Shown in pieces: positions 10,231 through 21,772 of a stretch of 64,000 bases of DNA. Both the position numbers and the translations under genes were made by a program. The stretch comes from Galeopsis tetrahit. Lineage: Eukaryota > Streptophyta > Magnoliopsida > Lamiales > Lamiaceae. The stretch lies in assembly GCA_963675135.1 (NCBI GenBank), contig OY776122.1, positions 20,028,881 to 20,092,880 of the forward strand, read 5' to 3'. Under the pieces are notes generated by a model. It did not search any database and was not told where the DNA came from. It saw nothing but the letters and a program-made list of their open reading frames with translations. Position 1 is the stretch's first letter; each line of letters starts with the position of its first letter.

Positions 10231-13200
10231 CTCGGGTGCAGAGTTTTTGACGTCGTCGCCCATAGCCAAATTGCGCGCATGCTTGTGCGCCGTTTTTACA
10301 AAGTTTTCAGATTGCCTCCCGGGTTTGCATTTCCCACTGAATTGGCCATATAGAATCAATTGTGTCGAGAAAGTTTTTGAATTTGAGGCCTCGGGTGCGA
10401 AGTTTTTGACGTCGTCGCCCATAGCCAAACTTGCGCGCATGGATGTTTGCCGTTTTTACAAAGTTTTCAGATTGCCTCCTAGGTTTGCATCCCTCACTGA
10501 ATTGGCCTTAGAATCAATTGTGTCGAGACGGTTTTTGAATTTGAGGCCTCGGGTGCAGAGTTTTTGACGTCGTCGCCCATAGCCAAATTGCGCGCACGCT
10601 TATGCGCCGTTTTTACAAAGTTTTCAGATTGCCTCCCGGGTTTGAATTTCCCACTAAATTGGCCATAGAATCAATTTTGTCGGGAAAGTTTTTGAATTTG
10701 AGGCCTCAGGTGCGAAGTTTTTGACGTCGTCGCCCATAGCCAAACTTGCGCGTATGGATGTTTGCCGTTTTTAAAAAGTTTTCAGATTGCCTCCTAGGTT
10801 TGCATCCCTCACTGAATTGGCCTTAGAATCAATTGTGTCAAGACGGTTTTTGAATTTGAGGCCTCGGATGCAGAGTTTTTGACGTCGTCGCCCATAGCCA
10901 AATTGCGCGCATGCTTGTGCGCCGTTTTTACAAAGTTTTCAGATTGCCTCCCGGGTTTGCATTTCCCACTGAATTGGCCATAGAATCAATTGTGTCGAGA
11001 AAGTTTTTGAATTTGAGGCCTCGGGTGCGAAGTTTTTGACGTCGTCGCCCATAGCCAAACTTGCGCGCATGGATGTTTGCCGTTTTTACAAAGTTTTCAG
11101 ATTGCCTCCTAGGTTTGCATCCCTCACTGAATTGGCCTTAGAATCAATTGTGTCGAGACGGTTTTTGAATTTGAGGTCTCGGGTGCAGAGTTTTTGACGT
11201 CGTCGCCCATAGCCAAATTGCGCGCATGCTTGTGCGCCGTTTTTACAAAGTTTTCAGATTGCCTCCCGGGTTTGCATTTCCCACTGAATTGGCCATAGAA
11301 TCAATTGTGTCGAGAAAGTTTTTGAATTTGAGGCCTCGGGTGCGAAGTTTTTGACGTCGTCGCCTATAGCCAAACTTGCGCGCATGGATGTTGTCCGTTT
11401 TTACAAAGTTTTCAGATTGCCTCCTAGGTTTGCATCCCTCACTGAATTGGCCTTAGAATCAATTGTGTCGAGACGGTTTTTGAATTTGAGGTCTCGGGTG
11501 CAGAGTTTTTGACGTCGTCGCCCATAGCCAAATTGCGCGCATGCTTGTGTGCCGTTTTTACAAAGTTTTCAGATTGCCTCTCGGGTTTGCATTCCCCACT
11601 GAATTGGCCATAAAATCAATTGTGTCGAGAAAGTTTTTGAATTTGAGGCCTCGGGTGCGAAGTTTTTGACGTCGTCGCCCATAGCCAAAGTTGCGCGCAT
11701 GGATGTTTGCCGTTTTTACAAAGTTTTCAGATTGCCTCCTAGGTTTGCATCCCTCACTGAATTGGCCTTAGAATCAATTGTGTCGAGACGGTTTTTGAAT
11801 TTGAGGTCTCGGGTGCAGAGTTTTTGACGTCGTCGCCCATAGCCAAATTGCGCGCATGCTTGTGTGCCGTTTTTACAAAGTTTTCAGATTGCCTCTCGGG
11901 TTTGCATTCCCCACTGAATTGGCCATAGAATCAATTGTGTCGAGAAAGTTTTTGAATTTGAGGCCTCGGGTGCGAAGTTTTTGACGTCGTCGCCCATAGC
12001 CAAACTTGCGCGCATGGATGTTTGCCGTTTTTACAAAGTTTTCAGATTGCCTCCTAGGTTTGCATCCCTCACTGAATTGGCCTTAGAATCAATTGTGTCG
12101 AGACGGTTTTTGAATTTGAGGCCTCGGGTGCAGAGTTTTTGACGTCGTCGCCCATAGCCAAATTGCGCGCACGCTTATGCGCCGTTTTTACAAAGTTTTC
12201 AGATTGCCTCCCGGGTTTGAATTTCCCACTAAATTGGCCATAGAATCAATTTTGTCGGGAAAGTTTTTGAATTTGAGGCCTCAGGTGCGAAGTTTTTGAC
12301 GTCGTCGCCCATAGCCAAACTTGCGCGTATGGATGTTTGCCGTTTTTAAAAAGTTTTCAGATTGCCTCCTAGGTTTGCATCCCTCACTGAATTGGCCTTA
12401 GAATCAATTGTGTCAAGACGGTTTTTGAATTTGAGGCCTCGGGTGCAGAGTTTTTGACGTCGTCGCCCATAGCCAAATTGCGCGCATGCTTGTGCGCCGT
12501 TTTTACAAAGTTTTCAGATTGCCTCCCGGGTTTGCATTTCCCACTGAATTGGCCATAGAATCAATTGTGTCGAGAAAGTTTTTGAATTTGAGGCCTCGGG
12601 TGCGAAGTTTTTGACGTCGTCGCCCATAGCCAAACTTGCGCGCATGGATGTTTGCCGTTTTTACAAAGTTTTCAGATTGCCTCCTAGGTTTGCATCCCTC
12701 ACTGAATTGGCCTTAGAATCAATTGTGTCGAGACGGTTTTTGAATTTGAGGTCTCGGGTGCAGAGTTTTTGACGTCGTCGCCCATAGCCAAATTGCGCGC
12801 ATGCTTGTGCGCCGTTTTTACAAAGTTTTCAGATTGCCTCCCGGGTTTGCATTTCCCACTGAATTGGCCATAGAATCAATTGTGTCGAGAAAGTTTTTGA
12901 ATTTGAGGCCTCGGGTGCGATGTTTTTGACGTCGTCGCCTATAGCCAAACTTGCGTGCATGGATGTTTGCCGTTTTTACAAAGTTTTCAGATTGCCTCCT
13001 AGGTTTGCATCCCTCACTGAATTGGCCTTAGAATCAATTGTGTCGAGACGGTTTTTGAATTTGAGGTCTCGGGTGCAGAGTTTTTGACGTCGTCGCCCAT
13101 AGCCAAATTGCGCGCATGCTTGTGTGCCGTTTTTACAAAGTTTTCAGATTGCCTCTCGGGTTTGCATTCCCCACTGAATTGGCCATAGAATCAATTGTGT

Positions 13201-13266
13201 CGAGAAAGTTTTTGAATTTGAGGCCTCGGGTGCGAAGTTTTTGACGTCGTCGCCCATAGCCAAAGT
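10231..13266. repeat. Copy 1 of a 4,727-bp-offset duplication (~3.04 kb)
   Basis: Matches 14958-17993 (15 dimers plus 2 bp away) with one internal mismatch seen, GGTGCGATG at 12921 versus GGTGCGAAG. Rare variants shared by both copies include the AT insertion, GCGCGTATGG, CGGATGCAG, ATGTTGTCCG, GGCCATAAAATC and GCGTGCATGG. The match ends at CAAAGTTG versus CAAATTTG. Confidence 0.86.
10243..10401 (+). repeat. B monomer with 2-bp AT insertion (copy 3)
   Basis: Same insertion near 10346-10353. Here the preceding A unit differs from copies 1, 2 and 4: it has ATGTTGTCCG, TACAAAG and GAGGTCTC instead of TAAAAAG and GTCAAGACGG. A recombination crossover between the A unit and this B unit is the simplest explanation. 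Confidence 0.92.
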
Positions 13267-14671
13267 TGCGCGCATGGATGTTTGCCGTTTTTACAAAGTT
13301 TTCAGATTGCCTCCTAGGTTTGCATCCCTCACTGAATTGGCCTTAGAATCAATTGTGTCGAGACGGTTTTTGAATTTGAGGCCTCGGGTGCAGAGTTTTT
13401 GACGTCGTCGCCCATAGCCAAATTGCGCGCACGCTTATGCGCCGTTTTTACAAAGTTTTCAGATTGCCTCCCGGGTTTGAATTTCCCACTAAATTGGCCA
13501 TAGAATCAATTTTGTCGGGAAAGTTTTTGAATTTGAGGCCTCGGGTGCGAAGTTTTTGACGTCGTCGCCCATAGCCAAACTTGCGCGCATGGATGTTTGC
13601 CGTTTTTACAAAGTTTTCAGATTGCCTCCTAGGTTTGCATCCCTCACTGAATTGGCCTTAGAATCAATTGTGTCGAGACGGTTTTTGAATTTGAGGTCTC
13701 GGGTGCAGAGTTTTTGACGTCGTCGCCCATAGCCAAATTGCGCGCATGCTTGTGTGCCGTTTTTACAAAGTTTTCAGATTGCCTCTCGGGTTTGCATTCC
13801 CCACTGAATTGGCCATAGAATCAATTGTGTCGAGAAAGTTTTTGAATTTGAGGCCTCGGGTGCGAAGTTTTTGACGTCGTCGCCCATAGCCAAAGTTGCG
13901 CGCATGGATGTTTGCCGTTTTTACAAAGTTTTCAGATTGCCTCCTAGGTTTGCATCCCTCACTGAATTGGCCTTAGAATCAATTGTGTCGAGACGGTTTT
14001 TGAATTTGAGGCCTCGGGTGCAGAGTTTTTGACGTCGTCGCCCATAGCCAAATTGCGCGCACGCTTATGCGCCGTTTTTACAAAGTTTTCAGATTGCCTC
14101 CCGGGTTTGAATTTCCCACTAAATTGGCCATAGAATCAATTTTGTCGGGAAAGTTTTTGAATTTGAGGCCTCGGGTGCGAAGTTTTTGACGTCGTCGCCC
14201 ATAGCCAAACTTGCGCGCATGGATGTTTGCCGTTTTTACAAAGTTTTCAGATTGCCTCCTAGGTTTGCATCCCTCACTGAATTGGCCTTAGAATCAATTG
14301 TGTCGAGACGGTTTTTGAATTTGAGGTCTCGGGTGCAGAGTTTTTGACGTCGTCGCCCATAGCCAAATTGCGCGCATGCTTGTGTGCCGTTTTTACAAAG
14401 TTTTCAGATTGCCTCTCGGGTTTGCATTCCCCACTGAATTGGCCATAGAATCAATTGTGTCGAGAAAGTTTTTGAATTTGAGGCCTCGGGTGCGAAGTTT
14501 TTGACGTCGTCGCCCATAGCCAAAGTTGCGCGCATGGATGTTTGCCGTTTTTACAAAGTTTTCAGATTGCCTCCTAGGTTTGCATCCCTCACTGAATTGG
14601 CCTTAGAATCAATTGTGTCGAGACGGTTTTTGAATTTGAGGCCTCGGGTGCAGAGTTTTTGACGTCGTCGC
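12957..14671. repeat. Perfect 630-bp (4-monomer) tandem, about 2.7 copies
   Basis: This stretch repeats at exactly 630 bp with no mismatch seen. Each unit is A(CAAAGTTG, GGCCTC), B(ACGCTTATG), A(CAAACTTG, GGTCTC), B(TGTGTGCC, CTCGGG). Its limits are GCGTGCATGG near 12955 on the left and CGCCTATA near 14673 on the right. The same four-monomer order occurs at 1-630. Confidence 0.85.
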
Positions 14672-14957
14672 CTATAGCCAAATTGCGCGCACGCTTATGC
14701 GACGTTTTTACAAAGTTTTCAGATTGCCTCCCGGGTTTGAATTTCCCACTAAATTGGCCATAGAATCAATTTTGTCGGGAAAGTTTTTGAATTTGAGGCC
14801 TCAGGTGCGAAGTTTTTGACGTCGTCGCCCATAGCCAAACTTGCGCGCATGGATGTTTGCCGTTTTTAAAAAGTTTTCAGATTGCCTCCTAGGTTTGCAT
14901 CCCTCACTGAATTGGCCTTAGAATCAATTGTGTCAAGACGGTTTTTGAATTTGAGGC

Positions 14958-17900
14958 CTCGGGTGCAGAGTTTTTGACGTCGTCGCCCATAGCCAAATTG
15001 CGCGCATGCTTGTGCGCCGTTTTTACAAAGTTTTCAGATTGCCTCCCGGGTTTGCATTTCCCACTGAATTGGCCATATAGAATCAATTGTGTCGAGAAAG
15101 TTTTTGAATTTGAGGCCTCGGGTGCGAAGTTTTTGACGTCGTCGCCCATAGCCAAACTTGCGCGCATGGATGTTTGCCGTTTTTACAAAGTTTTCAGATT
15201 GCCTCCTAGGTTTGCATCCCTCACTGAATTGGCCTTAGAATCAATTGTGTCGAGACGGTTTTTGAATTTGAGGCCTCGGGTGCAGAGTTTTTGACGTCGT
15301 CGCCCATAGCCAAATTGCGCGCACGCTTATGCGCCGTTTTTACAAAGTTTTCAGATTGCCTCCCGGGTTTGAATTTCCCACTAAATTGGCCATAGAATCA
15401 ATTTTGTCGGGAAAGTTTTTGAATTTGAGGCCTCAGGTGCGAAGTTTTTGACGTCGTCGCCCATAGCCAAACTTGCGCGTATGGATGTTTGCCGTTTTTA
15501 AAAAGTTTTCAGATTGCCTCCTAGGTTTGCATCCCTCACTGAATTGGCCTTAGAATCAATTGTGTCAAGACGGTTTTTGAATTTGAGGCCTCGGATGCAG
15601 AGTTTTTGACGTCGTCGCCCATAGCCAAATTGCGCGCATGCTTGTGCGCCGTTTTTACAAAGTTTTCAGATTGCCTCCCGGGTTTGCATTTCCCACTGAA
15701 TTGGCCATAGAATCAATTGTGTCGAGAAAGTTTTTGAATTTGAGGCCTCGGGTGCGAAGTTTTTGACGTCGTCGCCCATAGCCAAACTTGCGCGCATGGA
15801 TGTTTGCCGTTTTTACAAAGTTTTCAGATTGCCTCCTAGGTTTGCATCCCTCACTGAATTGGCCTTAGAATCAATTGTGTCGAGACGGTTTTTGAATTTG
15901 AGGTCTCGGGTGCAGAGTTTTTGACGTCGTCGCCCATAGCCAAATTGCGCGCATGCTTGTGCGCCGTTTTTACAAAGTTTTCAGATTGCCTCCCGGGTTT
16001 GCATTTCCCACTGAATTGGCCATAGAATCAATTGTGTCGAGAAAGTTTTTGAATTTGAGGCCTCGGGTGCGAAGTTTTTGACGTCGTCGCCTATAGCCAA
16101 ACTTGCGCGCATGGATGTTGTCCGTTTTTACAAAGTTTTCAGATTGCCTCCTAGGTTTGCATCCCTCACTGAATTGGCCTTAGAATCAATTGTGTCGAGA
16201 CGGTTTTTGAATTTGAGGTCTCGGGTGCAGAGTTTTTGACGTCGTCGCCCATAGCCAAATTGCGCGCATGCTTGTGTGCCGTTTTTACAAAGTTTTCAGA
16301 TTGCCTCTCGGGTTTGCATTCCCCACTGAATTGGCCATAAAATCAATTGTGTCGAGAAAGTTTTTGAATTTGAGGCCTCGGGTGCGAAGTTTTTGACGTC
16401 GTCGCCCATAGCCAAAGTTGCGCGCATGGATGTTTGCCGTTTTTACAAAGTTTTCAGATTGCCTCCTAGGTTTGCATCCCTCACTGAATTGGCCTTAGAA
16501 TCAATTGTGTCGAGACGGTTTTTGAATTTGAGGTCTCGGGTGCAGAGTTTTTGACGTCGTCGCCCATAGCCAAATTGCGCGCATGCTTGTGTGCCGTTTT
16601 TACAAAGTTTTCAGATTGCCTCTCGGGTTTGCATTCCCCACTGAATTGGCCATAGAATCAATTGTGTCGAGAAAGTTTTTGAATTTGAGGCCTCGGGTGC
16701 GAAGTTTTTGACGTCGTCGCCCATAGCCAAACTTGCGCGCATGGATGTTTGCCGTTTTTACAAAGTTTTCAGATTGCCTCCTAGGTTTGCATCCCTCACT
16801 GAATTGGCCTTAGAATCAATTGTGTCGAGACGGTTTTTGAATTTGAGGCCTCGGGTGCAGAGTTTTTGACGTCGTCGCCCATAGCCAAATTGCGCGCACG
16901 CTTATGCGCCGTTTTTACAAAGTTTTCAGATTGCCTCCCGGGTTTGAATTTCCCACTAAATTGGCCATAGAATCAATTTTGTCGGGAAAGTTTTTGAATT
17001 TGAGGCCTCAGGTGCGAAGTTTTTGACGTCGTCGCCCATAGCCAAACTTGCGCGTATGGATGTTTGCCGTTTTTAAAAAGTTTTCAGATTGCCTCCTAGG
17101 TTTGCATCCCTCACTGAATTGGCCTTAGAATCAATTGTGTCAAGACGGTTTTTGAATTTGAGGCCTCGGGTGCAGAGTTTTTGACGTCGTCGCCCATAGC
17201 CAAATTGCGCGCATGCTTGTGCGCCGTTTTTACAAAGTTTTCAGATTGCCTCCCGGGTTTGCATTTCCCACTGAATTGGCCATAGAATCAATTGTGTCGA
17301 GAAAGTTTTTGAATTTGAGGCCTCGGGTGCGAAGTTTTTGACGTCGTCGCCCATAGCCAAACTTGCGCGCATGGATGTTTGCCGTTTTTACAAAGTTTTC
17401 AGATTGCCTCCTAGGTTTGCATCCCTCACTGAATTGGCCTTAGAATCAATTGTGTCGAGACGGTTTTTGAATTTGAGGTCTCGGGTGCAGAGTTTTTGAC
17501 GTCGTCGCCCATAGCCAAATTGCGCGCATGCTTGTGCGCCGTTTTTACAAAGTTTTCAGATTGCCTCCCGGGTTTGCATTTCCCACTGAATTGGCCATAG
17601 AATCAATTGTGTCGAGAAAGTTTTTGAATTTGAGGCCTCGGGTGCGAAGTTTTTGACGTCGTCGCCTATAGCCAAACTTGCGTGCATGGATGTTTGCCGT
17701 TTTTACAAAGTTTTCAGATTGCCTCCTAGGTTTGCATCCCTCACTGAATTGGCCTTAGAATCAATTGTGTCGAGACGGTTTTTGAATTTGAGGTCTCGGG
17801 TGCAGAGTTTTTGACGTCGTCGCCCATAGCCAAATTGCGCGCATGCTTGTGTGCCGTTTTTACAAAGTTTTCAGATTGCCTCTCGGGTTTGCATTCCCCA

Positions 17901-17993
17901 CTGAATTGGCCATAGAATCAATTGTGTCGAGAAAGTTTTTGAATTTGAGGCCTCGGGTGCGAAGTTTTTGACGTCGTCGCCCATAGCCAAATT
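14958..17993. repeat. Copy 2 of the 4,727-bp-offset duplication
   Basis: Partner of 10231-13266. Immediately beyond its end, at 17993, the 3,780-bp tandem duplication begins, so the unusual CAAATTTG A unit at 17992 marks a boundary between two amplification events. Confidence 0.86.
14970..15128 (+). repeat. B monomer with 2-bp AT insertion (copy 4)
   Basis: Same insertion near 15073-15080, preceded by the TAAAAAG/GTCAAGACGG A unit as in copies 1 and 2. From here rightwards the sequence follows the block that begins at 10231. Confidence 0.92.
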
Positions 17994-18593
17994 TGCGCGC
18001 ATGGATGTTTGCCGTTTTTACAAAGTTTTCAGATTGCCTCCTAGGTTTGCATCCCTCACTGAATTGGCCTTAGAATCAATTGTGTCGAGACGGTTTTTGA
18101 ATTTGAGGTCTCGGGTGCAGAGTTTTTGACGTCGTCGCCCATAGCCAAATTGCGCGCATGCTTGTGTGCCGTTTTTACAAAGTTTTCAGATTGCCTCTCG
18201 GGTTTGCATTCCCCACTGAATTGGCCATAGAATCAATTGTGTCGAGAAAGTTTTTGAATTTGAGGCCTCGGGTGCGAAGTTTTTGACGTTGTCGCCCATA
18301 GCCAAAGTTGCGCGCATGGATGTTTGCCGTTTTTACAAAGTTTTCAGATTGCCTCCTAGGTTTGCATCCCTCACTGAATTGGCCTTAGAATCAATTGTGT
18401 CGAGACGGTTTTTGAATTTGAGGCCTCGGGTGCAGAGTTTTTGACGTCGTCGCCCATAGCCAAATTGCGCGCATGCTTGTGCGCCGTTTTTACAAAGTTT
18501 TCAGATTGCCTCCTGGGTTTGCATTTCCCACTGAATTGGCCATAGAATCAATTGTGTCGAGAAAGTTTTTGAATTTGAGGCCTCGGGTTCGAA

Positions 18594-19223
18594 GTTGTTG
18601 ACGTCGTCGCCTATAGCCAAACTTGCGCGCATGGATGTTTGCCGTTTTTACAAAGTTTTCAGATTGCCTCCTAGATTTGCATCCCTCACTGAATTGGCCT
18701 TAGAATCAATTGTGTCGAGACGGTTTTTGAATTTGAGGTCTCGGGTGCAGAGTTTTTGACGTCGTCGCCCATAGCCAAATTGCGCGCATGCTTGTGTGCC
18801 GTTTTTACAAAGTTTTAAGATTGCCTCTCGGGTTTGCATTACCCACTGAATTGGCCATAGAATCAATTGTGTTGAGAAAGTTTTTGAATTTGAGGCCTCG
18901 GGTGCGAAGTTTTTGACGTCGTCGCCCATAGCCAAACTTGCGCGCATGGATGTTTGCCGTTTTTACAAAGTTTTCAGAATGCCTCCTAGGTTTGCATCCC
19001 TCACTGAATTGGCCTTAGAATCAATTGTGTCGAGACGGTTTTTGAATTTGAGGTCTCGGGTGCAGAGTTTTTGACATCGTCGCCCCTAGCCAAATTGCGC
19101 GCATGCTTGTGCGCCGTTTTTACAAAGTTTTCAGATTGCCTCCTGGGTTTGCATTTCCCACTGAATTGGCCATATTATCAATTGTGTCGAGAAAGTTTTT
19201 GAATTTGAGGGCTCGGGTGCGAA
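18594..19223. repeat. 630-bp marker cassette, copy 2
   Basis: Complete form, preceded by GGGTTCGAAG and containing TTGTTGACG, CCTAGATTTG, AGTTTTAAG, GCATTACCC, GTTGAGAAAG, CAGAATGCC, GACATCGTCGCCCC, CATATTATC and GAGGGCTC. A 99-codon minus-strand frame at 18648-18947 lies inside it and is a by-product of these substitutions. Confidence 0.9.
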
Positions 19224-19853
19224 GTTTTTGACGTCGTCGCCCATAGCCAAACTTGCGCGCATGGATGTTTGCCGTTTTTACAAAGTTTTCAGATTGCCTC
19301 CTAGGTTTGCATCCCTCACTGAATTGGCCTTAGAATCAATTGTGTCGAGACGGTTTTTGAATTTGAGGCCTCGGGTGCAGAGTTTTTGACGTCGTCGCCC
19401 ATAGCCAAATTGCGCGCATGCTTGTGCGCAGTTTTTACAAAGTTTTCAGATTGCCTCCCGGGTTTGCATTTCCCACTGAATTGGCCATAGAATCAATTGT
19501 GTCGAGAAAGTTTTTGAATTTGAGGCCTCGGGTGCGAAGTTTTTGACGTCGTCGCCCATAGCCAAACTTGCGCGCATGGATGTTTGCCGTTTTTATAAAG
19601 TTTTCAGATTGCCTCCTAGGTTTGCATCCCTCACTGAATTGGCCTTAGAATCAATTGTGTCGAGACGGTTTTTGAATTTGAGGCCTCGGGTGCAGAGTTT
19701 TTGACGTCGTCGCCCATAGCCAAATTGCGCGCATGCTTGTGCGCCGTTTTTACAAAGTTTTCAGATTGCCTCCTGGGTTTGCATTTCCCACTGAATTGGC
19801 CATAGAATCAATTGTGTCGAGAAAGTTTTTGAATTTGAGGGCTCGGGTGCGAA

Positions 19854-20483
19854 GTTTTTGACGTCGTCGCCCATAGCCAAACTTGCGCGCATGGATGTTT
19901 GCCGTTTTTACAAAGTTTTCAGATTGCCTCCTAGGTTTGCATCCCTCACTGAATTGGCCTTAGAATCAATTGTGTCGAGACGGTTTTTGAATTTGAGGCC
20001 TCGGGTGCAGAGTTTTTGACGTCGTCGCCCATAGCCAAATTGCGCGCATGCTTGTGCGCAGTTTTTACAAAGTTTTCAGATTGCCTCCCGGGTTTGCATT
20101 TCCCACTGAATTGGCCATAGAATCAATTGTGTCGAGAAAGTTTTTGAATTTGAGGCCTCGGGTGTGAAGTTTTTGACGTCGTCGCCCATAGCCAAACTTG
20201 CGCGCATGGATGTTTGCCGTTTTTACAAAGTTTTCAGATTGCCTCCTAGGTTTGCATCCCTCACTGAATTGGCCTTAGAATCAATTGTGTCGAGACGGTT
20301 TTTGAATTTGAGGCCTCGGGTGCAGAGTTTTTGACGTCGTCGCCCATAGCCAAATTGCGCGCATGCTTGTGCGCCGTTTTTACAAAGTTTTCAGATTGCC
20401 TCCTGGGTTTGCATTTCCCACTGAATTGGCCATAGAATCAATTGTGTCGAGAAAGTTTTTGAATTTGAGGCCTCGGGTGCGAA
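19854..20483. repeat. Internal 630-bp duplication within the 24-monomer unit
   Basis: Inside the 3,780-bp unit the series A, B(GCGCAG), A, B(CCTGGG) occurs twice in a row: B(GCGCAG) at 19382-19538 and again near 20012-20168. The related blocks at about 41.9-42.6 kb and 45.4-46.0 kb have it once. The two copies differ by TTTTATAAAG, GAGGGCTC and GGTGTGAAG. This accounts for the longer unit here. Confidence 0.7.
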
Positions 20484-21772
20484 GTTTTTGACGTCGTCGC
20501 CCATATCCAAAGTTGCGCGCATGGATGTTTGCCGTTTTTACAAAGTTTTCAGATTGCCTCCTAGGTTTGCATCCCTCACTGAATTGGCCTTAGAATCAAT
20601 TGTGTCGAGACGGTTTTTGAATTTGAGGCCTCGGGTGCAGAGTTTTTGACGTCGTCGCCCATAGCCAAATTGCGCGCACGCTTATGCGCCGTTTTTACAA
20701 AGTTTTCAGATTGCCTCCCGGGTTTGAATTTCCCACTAAATTGGCCATAGAATCAATTTTGTCGGGAAAGTTTTTGAATTTGAGGCCTCGGGTGCGAAGT
20801 TTTTGACGTCGTCGCCCATAGCCAAACTTGCGCGCATGGATGTTTGCCGTTTTTACAAAGTTTTCAGATTGCCTCCTAGGTTTGCATCCCTCACTGAATT
20901 GGCCTTAGAATCAATTGTGTCGAGACGGTTTTTGAATTTGAGGTCTCGGGTGCAGAGTTTTTGACGTCGTCGCCCATAGCCTAATTGCGCGCATGCTTGT
21001 GTGCCATTTTTACAAAGTTTTCAGATTGCCTCTCGGGTTTGCATTCCCCACTGAATTGGCCATAGAATCAATTGTGTCGAGAAAGTTTTTGAATTTGAGG
21101 CCTCGGGTGCGAAGTTTTTGACGTCGTCGCCCATAGCCAAAGTTGCGCGCATGGATGTTTCCCGTTTTTACAATGTTTTCAGATTGCCTCCTAGGTTTGC
21201 ATCCCTCACTGAATTGGCCTTAGAATCAATTGTGTCGAGACGGTTTTTGAATTTGAGGCCTCGGGTGCAGAGTTTTTGACGTCGTCGCCCATAGCCAAAT
21301 TGCGCGCACGCTTATGCTCCGTTTTTACAAAGTTTTCAGATTGCCTCCCGGGTTTGAATTTCCCACTAAATTGGCCATAGAATCAATTTTGTCGGGAAAG
21401 TTTTTGAATTTGAGGCCTCAGGTGCGAAGTTTTTGACGTCGTCGCCCATAGCCAAACTTGCGCGCATGGATGTTTGCCGTTTTTAAAAAGTTTTCAGATT
21501 GCCTCCTAGGTTTGCATCCCTCACTGAATTGGCCTTAGAATCAATTGTGTCAAGACGGTTTTTGAATTTGAGGCCTCGGGTGCAGAGTTTTTGACGTCGT
21601 CGCCCATAGCCAAATTGCGCGCATGCTTGTGCGCCGTTTTTACAAAGTTTTCAGATTGCCTCCCGGGTTTGCATTTCCCACTGAATTGGCCATAGAATCA
21701 ATTGTGTCGAGAAAGTTTTTGAATTTGAGGCCTCGGGTGCGAAGTTTTTGACGTCGTCGCCCATAGCCAAAG

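Noticed and set aside
18648..18947. 99-codon minus-strand frame, repeated at 22428, 41331, 44796 and 54876
   Set aside because: It lies wholly inside the 630-bp marker cassette and repeats because the cassette does. Its codons continue the satellite without any codon-position bias that I can see.
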